DNA of 64,000 nt from an uncultured bacterium. GTDB lineage: Bacteria; Cyanobacteriota; Vampirovibrionia; Gastranaerophilales; Gastranaerophilaceae. Position 1 is the stretch's first letter; the number at the start of each line of letters is the position of its first letter. A program made the translations under genes and the position numbers. This document shows, piece by piece, positions 17,627 to 26,155 of the stretch. The stretch spans positions 1-64,000 of the forward strand of contig CASGEL010000007.1 in assembly GCA_949300485.1 (NCBI GenBank), read 5' to 3'. The notes under the pieces are model-generated. The model was not told the origin of the DNA. It was given only the letters and a program-made list of their open reading frames with translations, and searched no databases.

Positions 17627-17757
17627 CAAGGCTGAAACCATGTCACTGACATGATTACAGCCAATAAGGAGCTTGAATATAGGTGTTTACATATCTTAAC
17701 AATTATAGCTGCAAATTTTGCTAAAGCTCGCACTGCATATGAAAAGCATGCCTTTTT
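17627..17757 (+). ncRNA. Candidate structured RNA in the yggS-DUF2023 gap
   Basis: The 306-bp gap between two minus-strand genes holds no ORF but is dense in nested complementarity. AAGGC near 17629 can pair with GCCTT near 17750. GGCTG...CAGCC (about 17630-17662) encloses a near-palindrome CATGTCACTGACATG. GAGCTT (about 17669) can pair with AAGCTC (about 17724), and GCAAATTTTGC forms a further small hairpin. TAAAAT sits 8 nt before the first arm. Strand, limits and identity are guesses; I could not match it to 6S, SRP or tmRNA. Confidence 0.3.
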
Positions 17758-17825
17758 AAACATTTCATTTTTGACTAAATGAACAATAAGTTATTTTTAC
17801 AAAAAGTAATGTTTGAGCTTATTTA

Positions 17826-18137
17826 TTAAATTTTTGTCAAAATCCTTTTATATTGTTCTTTTCTGGCATATCCGAGCATTATACCCAGAATAAAATCTTC
17901 GTAAGGTGAGATTTTACTCAATTCATTATGTGAAAATTTTTTTAAAATAGCCAAACACTCCGGGCTTCCAAAAAAAATATTAACTTTGTTATCTCCAAGC
18001 TCCATAGTTAAAAACTGAGTATTAAGTTTCTCCAAAAGATTTGTATATTCGTCCAAATGATTTTTTTCACATGTATGAAGCGATAAATCCCTCATTCCTT
18101 TTTTGTATTCATAAATCAAATTTTTAAATAATTCCAT
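17826..18137 (-). CDS. DUF2023-family protein
   Basis: The 103-aa protein matches the pattern I recall for DUF2023: an opening YEYKKGMRDLSLHT, a central KVNIFFGSPECLAIL and a C-terminal SPYEDFILGIMLGYARKEQYKRIL. The family is small, soluble and of unknown function. GAGGG precedes the ATG. It stands alone, after a 306-bp gap from yggS and divergent from zupT. No partner gene hints at its role. Confidence 0.65.
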   Translation of the reverse strand: MELFKNLIYEYKKGMRDLSLHTCEKNHLDEYTNLLEKLNTQFLTMELGDNKVNIFFGSPECLAILKKFSHNELSKISPYEDFILGIMLGYARKEQYKRILTKI

Positions 18138-18260
18138 AAAACCCTCTTTTCCTACTCTATAAACATAAGACGTTTATACGCTAAAAAGGTTTCAGGGATG
18201 TTCATATTTATATAATAAATTTATATAATAAGTATTCACCTTTGAAATTCATTATCTTAA

Positions 18261-18289
18261 GTTACATTTAAAATTTTTTATGCTAAGAT
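18261..18289 (+). promoter_or_regulatory. zupT promoter
   Basis: GTTACA (18261-18266), a 17-bp spacer and TAAGAT (18284-18289) with an extended TGC fit a sigma-70-type promoter. AAGG follows before the start at 18317. No clear Zur-type palindrome was seen. Confidence 0.55.
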
Positions 18290-18316
18290 AAAATCTGCAA
18301 AGGACAACATATTTTT

Positions 18317-19123
18317 ATGAATTTACACAATAATTTTGCACTGGCTTTTTGTCTTACTATGCTGGCAGGATTAACTACAGCAATAGGGGGTGCCGTTGCA
18401 TTTATTACCAAAAAAGATAATCTAAAAGCATTATCAGTCGGATTAGGGTTTTCAGCCGGCGTAATGATTTTTATATCCTTAGTTGACATTATACCAAGCT
18501 CAGAACACCTACTCAAAGCGAATTTTCCAAATATGTTCAAATGGATGGTATTTGGCGGATTTATTGTAGGATTATTAATTTCAATATTAATTGACTACTT
18601 TTTACCGGATCACGTAGACACAGAAGAACTTCTAAATCCAGATGATCCAACTTTGGGAGAACACAATTTTTATAAATTAAAAAGAGCTGGCTTTATGACT
18701 GCAATTGCGATATGCATTCACAATTTTCCGGAAGGTATGGCGACATTTTTAACAACAACACAGGATATTACACTTGGACTATCTGTTGCATTTGCTATTG
18801 CAATTCATAATATACCAGAAGGCATTGCCGTTGCACTTCCTATATACCATGTTACAGGGAAAAAACGTTATGCAATGTTATATGCTTCGCTCTCTGGAAT
18901 TACTGAACCTATCGGAGCATTAGTAGGAATGTTTATATTCGGACTATTTATTCCTCAAATCTTAGTCGGTGTTTTGATGGCATCTGTAGCCGGTATTATG
19001 ACATATATTTCATTTGATACATTATTACCTTTAGCCAAAGAATACGGTAATTGGCACTTGTCTATCGTAGGAATTATGTCTGGCATTCTATTTATTTGGC
19101 TAAGTCTTATTATGCTTGGTTAA
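18317..19123 (+). CDS. zupT: ZIP-family divalent metal transporter (ZupT-like)
   Basis: This 268-aa inner-membrane protein imports zinc and possibly other divalent cations. About eight helices are predictable. The two metal-site helices carry the family signatures HNFPEGMATF (near residue 135) and HNIPEGIAVALP (near residue 162). The cytoplasmic loop between helices 3 and 4 is acidic (HVDTEELLNPDD) rather than His-rich. Its promoter lies just upstream and no partner genes follow. The ZupT subfamily is favoured over other ZIPs by these motifs. Confidence 0.92.
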   Translation: MNLHNNFALAFCLTMLAGLTTAIGGAVAFITKKDNLKALSVGLGFSAGVMIFISLVDIIPSSEHLLKANFPNMFKWMVFGGFIVGLLISILIDYFLPDHVDTEELLNPDDPTLGEHNFYKLKRAGFMTAIAICIHNFPEGMATFLTTTQDITLGLSVAFAIAIHNIPEGIAVALPIYHVTGKKRYAMLYASLSGITEPIGALVGMFIFGLFIPQILVGVLMASVAGIMTYISFDTLLPLAKEYGNWHLSIVGIMSGILFIWLSLIMLG

Positions 19124-19220
19124 AAAATAATATCTGCATAAAAGATAATCCGATAAGAAATACTCCTTTGAAAAATTCAAAGGTTCGAAATAACACTGAG
19201 AAAACAAACTATTTTATACC

Positions 19221-19409
19221 CTAACTTAAAATATTTTCTAAAATTTCAGCATTGCGAGAAGCATTTACTAATTGCTGTTTTGAAACTCTGCGCATGTAAT
19301 TTCTCAAAGCTTCTCTAATTAATTCACTCCTTGAACAGCGCTCTGTATCTGCAAGCCCATCAACTTTATTTAAAAATTCATCAGGCATTGTTACTAAAAT
19401 CTTAGCCAT
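19221..19409 (-). CDS. Ribbon-helix-helix DNA-binding protein
   Basis: A 62-aa CopG/Arc-type protein: the N-terminal strand AKILVTMPDEFLNKVD followed by RSELIREALRNYMR is characteristic. Such proteins dimerise to bind short palindromes and are often antitoxins. No toxin gene lies next to it (zupT and an Hsp20-like gene flank it, both on the other strand), so it may be a lone regulator, perhaps of itself. TATAAT and AAGG lie upstream of the ATG on the minus strand. Confidence 0.75.
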   Translation of the reverse strand: MAKILVTMPDEFLNKVDGLADTERCSRSELIREALRNYMRRVSKQQLVNASRNAEILENILS

Positions 19410-19543
19410 ATACTAACCCTTTCTGAGAATTATTATAACATGACGGTTTACTTTTATCAAGATAAATCTAACCAATGTTACTACCCCAATTCGATATTGC
19501 AAAAATAAGTTAAAGAAATAAAATAAAATCGAAAGGAGTCAAT

Positions 19544-20101
19544 ATGGAAGAAAATCAAAAAAACGAGGAAACAAAAATTAGGAGAGAAGAATATCCAATG
19601 TGCGCTAACCATCCTGTTATGAAAACTTTGTTTGTCGGGATTTTAATCTTTTTAGGAGCTTTCTGTGCCTTTTATGTTGTTGCAGACTGGCATTTCAAAC
19701 GAATGTTTCACCCAAGATTTATGCCAAACCCAAGAAGAATTGAACGTATGATGGAAAAAGACATGAGAGCAATGGATCATACATTCGCCAAAGAAAGACG
19801 TTTTGCCAAAAAAGCAGGAGAAATTATCCATTTGGAACAGGCAGGGAATGTATACAAAATCATTATTGATTTGAGAGCCTTTGATAATAATGCAAACAAT
19901 CTTCAAGTTAGCACCAATGGAAATATTTTAACTATTAATGGTCGCTCAATACGAAAGTCAAAACATAATGAACAAATCTCAGAATTTCAACAAAATTATA
20001 TGTTTGGAGAAAATGTTAAACTCAAAGATCTTACTAAGGAAACTGAAGGTAATCATTATATAATAACAATACCAATTGAAGAAAACGAAGAAACCGAATA
20101 A
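19544..20101 (+). CDS. Membrane-anchored alpha-crystallin (Hsp20)-like protein
   Basis: This 185-aa protein combines a single hydrophobic span (residues about 27-48), a Met/Arg-rich helical linker, and a C-terminal alpha-crystallin-like domain. The domain includes NVYKIIIDLRAFDNNANNLQVSTNGNILTINGR and a later FGENVKLKDLTKETEGNHYIITIP, matching the beta-sandwich of small heat-shock proteins. Classical Hsp20s are soluble; here the domain would be tethered to the membrane. The first 20 residues are charged, so cytoplasm-in topology is likely but not certain. A strong AAGGAG precedes ATG, and a perfect terminator overlaps the stop codon. Confidence 0.7.
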   Translation: MEENQKNEETKIRREEYPMCANHPVMKTLFVGILIFLGAFCAFYVVADWHFKRMFHPRFMPNPRRIERMMEKDMRAMDHTFAKERRFAKKAGEIIHLEQAGNVYKIIIDLRAFDNNANNLQVSTNGNILTINGRSIRKSKHNEQISEFQQNYMFGENVKLKDLTKETEGNHYIITIPIEENEETE

Positions 20102-20140
20102 TAAACAAAAGGGATAAATGTTATTTATCCCTTTTGTTTA
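20102..20140. terminator. Perfect 18-bp hairpin terminator
   Basis: Arms at 20102-20119 and 20123-20140 are fully complementary with a 3-nt loop and T-rich end. It begins right at the stop codon of the Hsp20-like gene. Confidence 0.85.
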
Positions 20141-20245
20141 GAAAAGCATAATCTCAAAATCTTACACCTCTTGCCTTGAAGTTTATTTTTGTTTGTTATA
20201 AATTAAGCATGTGTAATTATTATACGTAAAAGAAGGAGAACTCAA

Positions 20246-21205
20246 ATGAGTGAAAGAAAATTAGTTGGAACAGGCGAAATGTTCAAAAAAGCATTAGCCG
20301 GGGGTTATGCTATTGGTGCATACAATGTTAACAACATGGAAATTTTACAAGGTATTGCAGAAGCTGCTGAAGAAACACAATCTCCAATTATCTTGCAAGT
20401 TTCTGCAGGCGCAAGAAAATATGCTAATCAAACTTATTTAATTAAATTGGTTGAAGCTGCTTTAGCTACAACTACAGTACCTATCGCTCTACACTTAGAC
20501 CATGGTGCTGATTTTGACATTTGTAAAGCTTGTATTGATGGCGGATTTTCTTCTGTTATGATTGACGGTTCAAGATTCCCATTAGAAGAAAATATCAGAG
20601 TAACAAAAGAAGTTGTTGATTATGCTCATAAATTTGGTGTTTCTGTAGAAGCTGAATTGGGTAAATTAGCAGGTGTTGAAGATGATGTTAAAGTACATGC
20701 TAAAGATTCAACTTACACTGATCCAGAAGAAGCTGCAAGATTTGTAAGAGAAACAGGCTGTGATTCATTGGCTGTTGCTATTGGTACTTCTCATGGTGCT
20801 TATAAATTCAAAGGCGAAGCTAAACTTGATTTTGAAAGATTAGCTGAAATTAAAAAAGCAGTTAACGAAGTTGTTGGTTATGACTATCCGTTAGTATTAC
20901 ATGGATCTTCTTCAGTTCCTGCTGAATTTGTTGCTAAATGTAATAAATATGGCGGTAACTTACCGGATGCTCAAGGTGTACCTGAAGATATGCTTAACTA
21001 TGCATCTAAACATGGTGTTGCTAAAATCAATATCGATACAGATTTGAGATTGGCTATGACATCTACTATCAGAGAATTCTTTATTGAACACCCTGAAAAA
21101 TTCGACCCAAGAGAATATATGGGACCTGGCAGAACTGCTGTTAAAGAAATGGTTATGCACAAAATGAGAGATGTATTGGGTACTGCAGGCCACGCTAAAG
21201 ACTAG
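20246..21205 (+). CDS. fba: Class II fructose-bisphosphate aldolase
   Basis: This zinc-dependent aldolase interconverts fructose-1,6-bisphosphate with dihydroxyacetone phosphate and glyceraldehyde-3-phosphate. The 319-aa protein shows GAYNVNNMEILQGI, zinc-binding HLDHGADF near residue 84, the VSVEAELGKLAGVED block, GTSHGAYK, and LHGSSSVP. GCT/GTT-rich codon use distinguishes it from its neighbours and suggests high expression. AGGAG precedes the start, and a perfect hairpin follows. It is monocistronic. Confidence 0.97.
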   Translation: MSERKLVGTGEMFKKALAGGYAIGAYNVNNMEILQGIAEAAEETQSPIILQVSAGARKYANQTYLIKLVEAALATTTVPIALHLDHGADFDICKACIDGGFSSVMIDGSRFPLEENIRVTKEVVDYAHKFGVSVEAELGKLAGVEDDVKVHAKDSTYTDPEEAARFVRETGCDSLAVAIGTSHGAYKFKGEAKLDFERLAEIKKAVNEVVGYDYPLVLHGSSSVPAEFVAKCNKYGGNLPDAQGVPEDMLNYASKHGVAKINIDTDLRLAMTSTIREFFIEHPEKFDPREYMGPGRTAVKEMVMHKMRDVLGTAGHAKD

Positions 21206-21246
21206 TTACTAGCTTGTAACCTTTAGTACTTTAGATTACATATTAT

Positions 21247-21282
21247 TAGGAGGCGGAATTTCAAATGAAATTCCGCCTCCTA
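21247..21282. terminator. 17-bp hairpin between fba and a secreted-protein gene
   Basis: TAGGAGGCGGAATTTCA (21247-21263) and its perfect complement (21266-21282) leave a 2-nt loop. There is little T-tract, but it lies between convergent genes and is probably bidirectional. Confidence 0.7.
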
Positions 21283-21299
21283 GTTTATAGATTATATTT

Positions 21300-21797
21300 T
21301 TATTTACAATAACCTACCCAATAGTCGTGTCCTTCATAGGTATAACTAAATCTGGCACATTTGCTTCCGCTTATAATTCTGCCCTTTTCAAGTTCCATTT
21401 TGATAGGAGGACAAGTAGGTGTTCTTTTTGCAACAACTTCAGGACTTGTCACAGATGTAACCCCCTTTTGTGCCATTTGTTTAATAATTTTATTCATACC
21501 TGCATTATCACGATTTTCTGCCGCTTTTAATACAGACATTGCCATTGCACGCAGCTGGTTTTCAACAGGGGCTTCAGGGTCTACATAAGTCGGATCCAAT
21601 GTTTTTAGTTTATCCTCATCAACCGGTTTTACTGATGAATTTTTTCTAGCTGACGGTTTTTTATATTTATCAGACGGATTTGACATATTTACAGTTCCGG
21701 AAGTTGAATAAGTCGGTGCTGAAGGTTTATTTACCTCTGCATAAACATAAGAACCGCATAAAACTGTTAACGCAAATAATAAAATAATCTTTTTCAT
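21300..21797 (-). CDS. Secreted or periplasmic protein, unknown function
   Basis: Not recognised. The 165-aa product has a clear signal peptide (MKKIILLFALTVLCGSYVYA, cleavage around residue 20). A Ser/Lys/Pro-rich low-complexity segment and a small C-terminal domain follow, with helix LRAMAMSVLKAAENRDNAGMNKIIKQM, two cysteines (TCPPIK, GSKCARFSY) and the ending YWVGYCK. Three cysteines could allow a disulfide in the periplasm. AAGGAG precedes the ATG. It is convergent with fba and divergent from ffh. Confidence 0.75.
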   Translation of the reverse strand: MKKIILLFALTVLCGSYVYAEVNKPSAPTYSTSGTVNMSNPSDKYKKPSARKNSSVKPVDEDKLKTLDPTYVDPEAPVENQLRAMAMSVLKAAENRDNAGMNKIIKQMAQKGVTSVTSPEVVAKRTPTCPPIKMELEKGRIISGSKCARFSYTYEGHDYWVGYCK

Positions 21798-21909
21798 ATA
21801 AACTCCTTTTATCTTTTATATAAGTATTATACATATTTTTTTAATTTTGCAAATACTTTGTTCGTGTTACTATATCAAATATAAGATTTATTTAATAGGG
21901 ATATGACAA

Positions 21910-23286
21910 ATGTTTGACAATTTGAGTGAAAAATTACAAAATATAATTTCTAAAACAAGAGGTCAGGAATTAACGCAAGACAACATGCAGGAAGCCTTAC
22001 GTGAAATAAGGCGGGCATTATTGGAAGCAGATGTTAATTTACGTGTTGTTAAAGCTTTCATATCCTCTATTAAGGATAAGGCTGAAGGTGAAAATGTTTT
22101 GCAAGGAGTAGATCCATCCCAACAACTGGTTAAAATTGTTCATGACGAGTTGGTCAGTCTGCTGGGACAAGAAATAAAACCTTTAGATTTATCAGGACAC
22201 CCGAGTTTAATTATGATGTTAGGCCTGCAAGGTTCAGGGAAAACCACTTCTTCCGCAAAATTAGCGGTTAAGTTGAAAAAAGAAGGAAAAAATCCGCTTT
22301 TAGTTGCTTGTGATGTTTATAGACCGGCTGCTATAACACAATTACAAACATTAGGACAAGAAATAGGGTGCGAAGTATTTACAGTCCCAGACTCTCGTGA
22401 TGTTCAAAATATTGTTCAAAGTGCTATCAACTATTCTAAAGAAAAAGGGTTTAATGTTTTGATTTTAGATACGGCAGGAAGACTCCAGATAGACACCGAA
22501 ATGATGGCAGAACTTTTAATCATAGACAGAGTTTTTCATCCTCAGGAAAAACTCCTTGTAATTGATGCAATGACTGGACAGGAAGCAGTCCACGTTGCAG
22601 AAAATTTTGATGCACAAATCGGTTTAACGGGTCTTGTTTTAACAAAATTAGATGGTGATTCCAGAGGTGGGTCTGCATTATCTGTTGTTTATTGCACAGG
22701 CAAACCGATTAAACTAACCGGTACAGGAGAAAAGCTTAATGCCTTGGAAGATTTTTATCCTGAAAGAATGGCAACTAGAATTTTAGGTATGGGTGATATT
22801 GTTTCCTTGGTTGAGCGTGCCCAGGAAGTCTTTGATGAAAAAGAAGCTTTAAAAATGCAGGAAAAAATGCAAAAAGCCGAATTCAGCTTTAATGACTTTT
22901 TAGCAATGCAAAAACAAATGAAAATGTTTGGATCCATGGATCAAATTTTGGGTATGCTTCCGGGTATAAATTTAAAACAAGCAGATAGAGAAAAAATATC
23001 TCATGCAAGTGAAAAGGAATTTAAACGAATTGAAGTTTTTATCCAAAGTATGACACCTGAAGAACGTGATAATCCTGAGCTAATGAACACAAGCCGTAAA
23101 AAAAGAATTGCTAAAGGCTGCGGTATGGATATGCACACAGTTAATCTTTATGTCAAACAGTTTGAACAAATGCGCCAAATGATGAAAGGTATGAATAAAA
23201 TGCAAAAAATGTTTGGCGGATTTGGAAAAAAAGATGAGAAAAAAGCCATGGTTAAAGCAATGAAGATGATGAGAAAATTTAAATAA
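21910..23286 (+). CDS. ffh: Signal recognition particle protein Ffh
   Basis: Ffh binds signal sequences and 4.5S RNA and delivers nascent membrane proteins to FtsY. Residues 1-90 are the helical N domain. The GTPase (G) domain follows with P-loop GLQGSGKTTSSAKLA, DVYRPAAITQL, DTAGRLQ and TKLDGDSRGGSALS. The Met-rich M domain starts near residue 330 (FLAMQKQMKMFGSMDQILGMLPG) and contains the RNA-binding SRKKRIAKGCG-like block. Length 458 aa is normal. AGGGA precedes the ATG. The converging gene ends 2 bp away. Confidence 0.97.
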   Translation: MFDNLSEKLQNIISKTRGQELTQDNMQEALREIRRALLEADVNLRVVKAFISSIKDKAEGENVLQGVDPSQQLVKIVHDELVSLLGQEIKPLDLSGHPSLIMMLGLQGSGKTTSSAKLAVKLKKEGKNPLLVACDVYRPAAITQLQTLGQEIGCEVFTVPDSRDVQNIVQSAINYSKEKGFNVLILDTAGRLQIDTEMMAELLIIDRVFHPQEKLLVIDAMTGQEAVHVAENFDAQIGLTGLVLTKLDGDSRGGSALSVVYCTGKPIKLTGTGEKLNALEDFYPERMATRILGMGDIVSLVERAQEVFDEKEALKMQEKMQKAEFSFNDFLAMQKQMKMFGSMDQILGMLPGINLKQADREKISHASEKEFKRIEVFIQSMTPEERDNPELMNTSRKKRIAKGCGMDMHTVNLYVKQFEQMRQMMKGMNKMQKMFGGFGKKDEKKAMVKAMKMMRKFK

Positions 23287-23287
23287 T

Positions 23288-24586
23288 CTATTGATTGAAT
23301 TCTTTTATAAAAAGGTCTACCCATTTTATCAGATTTGAAATTTCATAAGGCTTTGGCAGATATAAATCAGCTCCGGCATTTAATACAAGCTCTTTATCAT
23401 GAATAATAGATGTAACTATAATTTTGGAATTTTGAAAATCCTTATGCTGTTTGAGCTTATAACATAAATTTAAACCGTTGCGTTTTTCCAAATCTCCTGC
23501 ATCAATTATAATAAGAGCAGGTAATTCCTTTTTCTTTGGCATATTATAATTATCTATAATTTTAGTTTCATATCCTTGAAGATTTAAAATAGTATTTAAC
23601 AGAACACTTAAGGCTTCATCTGTTTCAAAAATAAGCACTCTGTTGTTGTATTCTTTTTCTATTACGGAATCGTCCGCAGATAATTTAGGACGCTCTATTA
23701 AAAAATTTGATTTATTAGGCATATCCGCCATATCATGAATCTGTGCAAGATTATTCAATACTTGTGTAGTATCTTTATAGTTTGTAAATTCATTAGTAAT
23801 TACACTTATTGTAGAATGAACAAAATTTGCACGTCTGCCTGCAAATTCATCTCCCTGCAAAATCATATAGCCTCTTTCCAAATCATGTTCTGCGTAAAAT
23901 TTTGAAGCAACCGAATCAAATGCAAAAGTCAAAAAACGTGCAAGCCGTTCTGCTTTTACTGAGTCAGTTATCACCAGAAAAATATTTTCTGCAAGCGAAC
24001 CTATATAATCTTCTTCTCCAACAGAAGCTTTTATAATTGCACCATATGTTTGTAAAAGTTTATCAGAAGCCAATTGAGTGTATGCCTGTTTATAACTGTC
24101 AAAATTCTCTATACTTATATATAAAATTGCCCAATCCTTTGCTGTAAGATTTCTTTTTATTGCACGAAGCGTATAATTTTTGTTCGGAATAAACAATTTT
24201 GTATCGAGATTTGTTTCATATTCCCTGCGAAGATGTGCTGTCATTCTAACTTTAAATTCTTCCGAATTTACGGGTTCAGATAGAAAATCGTCCGCCCCAC
24301 TTTCCAAAACCTTTATACGATCATTGAAATCCGCTGATTTCGACATAGCCACAATAATCGGACGCATATTATATGTCAAAGCTCTAACTTGTTTACAAAA
24401 ATCAGATAAATCATCATCAAAACTGTCAGAAATTATTATCAAATCAGGCTCTTCGCCCTGAATAATCTTTATAGATGTAATTAAATCTTTTGATATGATA
24501 ACTTTGTTGGAATTAGATTCTAAAAGTTTTTTATATTTAGTCGATAATTCCAATCTTTTATCAATGATTAATGTAACTGATTGCAT
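23288..24586 (-). CDS. REC - degenerate GGDEF-like - REC response regulator
   Basis: This 432-aa regulator has two receiver domains around a diverged diguanylate-cyclase-like middle. REC1 (residues 1-125) keeps the phospho-Asp (D54) but has Glu-Pro where the conserved Lys-Pro is expected, so its phosphorylation is uncertain. The middle (150-300; WAILYISIENFDSYKQAYTQLASDKLL) resembles a GGDEF fold, but the active-site loop reads SLAEN, so catalysis is unlikely. REC2 (from about 315) keeps an Asp and the LPKPYE Lys. GAGG precedes ATG, which overlaps the kinase gene by 19 nt, pointing to a cognate pair. There is no DNA-binding output domain; output is probably by protein contacts. Confidence 0.85.
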   Translation of the reverse strand: MQSVTLIIDKRLELSTKYKKLLESNSNKVIISKDLITSIKIIQGEEPDLIIISDSFDDDLSDFCKQVRALTYNMRPIIVAMSKSADFNDRIKVLESGADDFLSEPVNSEEFKVRMTAHLRREYETNLDTKLFIPNKNYTLRAIKRNLTAKDWAILYISIENFDSYKQAYTQLASDKLLQTYGAIIKASVGEEDYIGSLAENIFLVITDSVKAERLARFLTFAFDSVASKFYAEHDLERGYMILQGDEFAGRRANFVHSTISVITNEFTNYKDTTQVLNNLAQIHDMADMPNKSNFLIERPKLSADDSVIEKEYNNRVLIFETDEALSVLLNTILNLQGYETKIIDNYNMPKKKELPALIIIDAGDLEKRNGLNLCYKLKQHKDFQNSKIIVTSIIHDKELVLNAGADLYLPKPYEISNLIKWVDLFIKEFNQ

Positions 24587-25320
24587 TTTATCCTCGCTTG
24601 TTCCTCAATATTTCTGACAGGCAAAAGAACTTTAAAAGTAATTTTACTCAAATTAGAATTATCATTTAACGGTTCAGAGTTAACCGTAATTTTTCCATCC
24701 ATTTTTTCAACAAGGTTTTTTGTTATATATAATCCAAGCCCGCTTCCCTGAACTTTTCTTGTTAACGGATTGTCTATCCTTGAGAATTTAGTAAATATTT
24801 TATCATAATCTGATTTATCAATCCCGATTCCTTTGTTGGAAACTTCTATACATATATTGTTGTTTTCACAAAAAGTACTGATTGTCGTAGTAGAATTGTC
24901 TGGAGAATATTTCGCACTGTTTTCTATCAAGTTTGTCATAATTTGTTGAAATTTGTCCTTATCAACAAATATATTCGGAAGATTTTCTTTATACAAAAAT
25001 TCAAAATTGTGATTTGGATACTGATTTTTAACTATAGCAATAATTTGCTCTATAGGCATTTTTATATTCAGTTCATTAAAAACAAAATTGTTATTAACAG
25101 ACTGCAGTTTCGTTACCGATAACATATTTTCAACAAGATGAATGAGTCTGTTAGATTGCTCTTCAATAATTTTAATAAACTTCTTTTTACTATTATCATC
25201 AAGCTTGTCCCAAGAATTTAACATTGTTTGGGAAAACCCTCTGATAGAAGTTAAAGGTGTTCTCAATTCGTGACTCACCGTTGAAATAAAATCTTCATAA
25301 TTTTGTTCCATATTATCCAT
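24568..25320 (-). CDS. Soluble sensor histidine kinase
   Basis: This 250-aa kinase consists of just the two catalytic modules. HisKA has the H-box FISTVSHELRTPLTSIRGFS (His17). HATPase_c has an N-box (TNLIENSAKYS), a G1-like GIGIDKSDYDKIFTKFSR and a G2 box (GSGLGLYITKNLVEKM). It lacks any transmembrane or sensor domain, so its signal must come from another protein. It is translationally coupled to the REC-GGDEF-REC gene by a 19-nt overlap. The start has no Shine-Dalgarno; an extended TATAAT abuts it, predicting a leaderless mRNA. Confidence 0.93.
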   Translation of the reverse strand: MDNMEQNYEDFISTVSHELRTPLTSIRGFSQTMLNSWDKLDDNSKKKFIKIIEEQSNRLIHLVENMLSVTKLQSVNNNFVFNELNIKMPIEQIIAIVKNQYPNHNFEFLYKENLPNIFVDKDKFQQIMTNLIENSAKYSPDNSTTTISTFCENNNICIEVSNKGIGIDKSDYDKIFTKFSRIDNPLTRKVQGSGLGLYITKNLVEKMDGKITVNSEPLNDNSNLSKITFKVLLPVRNIEEQARIKCNQLH

Positions 25321-25326
25321 AAATTT

Positions 25327-25335
25327 ATTATAACA
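25327..25335 (-). promoter_or_regulatory. Extended -10 abutting the histidine kinase start
   Basis: On the minus strand TGTTATAAT ends exactly 6 nt before ATG. No good -35 is seen, consistent with an extended -10 promoter and a leaderless transcript. Confidence 0.65.
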
Positions 25336-25441
25336 AATTTCTGTTTACTTTTGGGCTAATTTAATATTATTTTAATGAATTTTAGTATCTATCAATTATA
25401 AGAATGATTGATTTCAAATAAAAAAATATTAAGATTAATAT

Positions 25442-26089
25442 ATGAAAAAATTTCTTTCAGGTGTACTAATACTTTTATTAAGTATATTCTCACTGCTTCC
25501 ATCAATCGGAGCAGACGAACAGCCTGCAACATCTTATCCTGAAGATGTTGATACTCAAGAAATCGCAGAAGATGAATATACAGAAGAAATTGATATTGAA
25601 CAAATGTATCGAGATATGCCTGTTCCTGATTTCAAATACGTTCACAATATTGATCCAGGGGAATATCAAGATACTATGTACTCCACATGGTCACCGTATC
25701 CTCTATTCAGACTGACAGCCCCATTATTCTTTAAAACCATAAAAATTGATCCGGGATACTATCTTCTGACACCCAGAGAACATAATGGAGCTTGGTACAT
25801 TTTATTTAAAGAAGCAGGTAAGGTTAAATATATCGTTCCATGTTACAAAAAAGAAATGGTGCCATTAGATTTTTACAAAAATAATCTTCCGCAAGTTAAA
25901 ATGACAAAAGTACAGTTAATTCGTGAAAAATTTTTAAAATTTGTCGGGAAAAATGTTAAAAGTTCAAAACGAGAACCAATACCTGATACATATTTAGAAG
26001 CATCCGATTTGGACAATAATTTTATATCAATAATTGTATATTGGGGAAACTACAGATATTATTTTGTATTACGGACAATACAGTTGTAG
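25442..26089 (+). CDS. Secreted protein, unknown function
   Basis: Not recognised. The 215-aa protein has an N-terminal signal peptide (residues 1-24, cleavage near SIGA-DE). An acidic stretch rich in Glu/Asp follows (ATSYPEDVDTQEIAEDEYTEE), then a globular part with a repeated P-G-Y/E theme (NIDPGEYQD, KIDPGYYLLTPREHNGAWY) and aromatic strands. The ending YWGNYRYYFVLRTIQL suggests a beta structure. It probably acts in the periplasm or at the cell surface. It precedes a secreted parvulin by 66 bp on the same strand; they may be co-expressed. No clear Shine-Dalgarno. Confidence 0.75.
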   Translation: MKKFLSGVLILLLSIFSLLPSIGADEQPATSYPEDVDTQEIAEDEYTEEIDIEQMYRDMPVPDFKYVHNIDPGEYQDTMYSTWSPYPLFRLTAPLFFKTIKIDPGYYLLTPREHNGAWYILFKEAGKVKYIVPCYKKEMVPLDFYKNNLPQVKMTKVQLIREKFLKFVGKNVKSSKREPIPDTYLEASDLDNNFISIIVYWGNYRYYFVLRTIQL

Positions 26090-26155
26090 TATTTTAAATT
26101 AATATTTATGTAATAATATAAGAGACTATAATATATAGAAAACAGGAGGGAATAA

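Noticed and set aside
19221-19409. Toxin-antitoxin system around the RHH gene
   Set aside because: No small toxin-like ORF adjoins it on the same strand.
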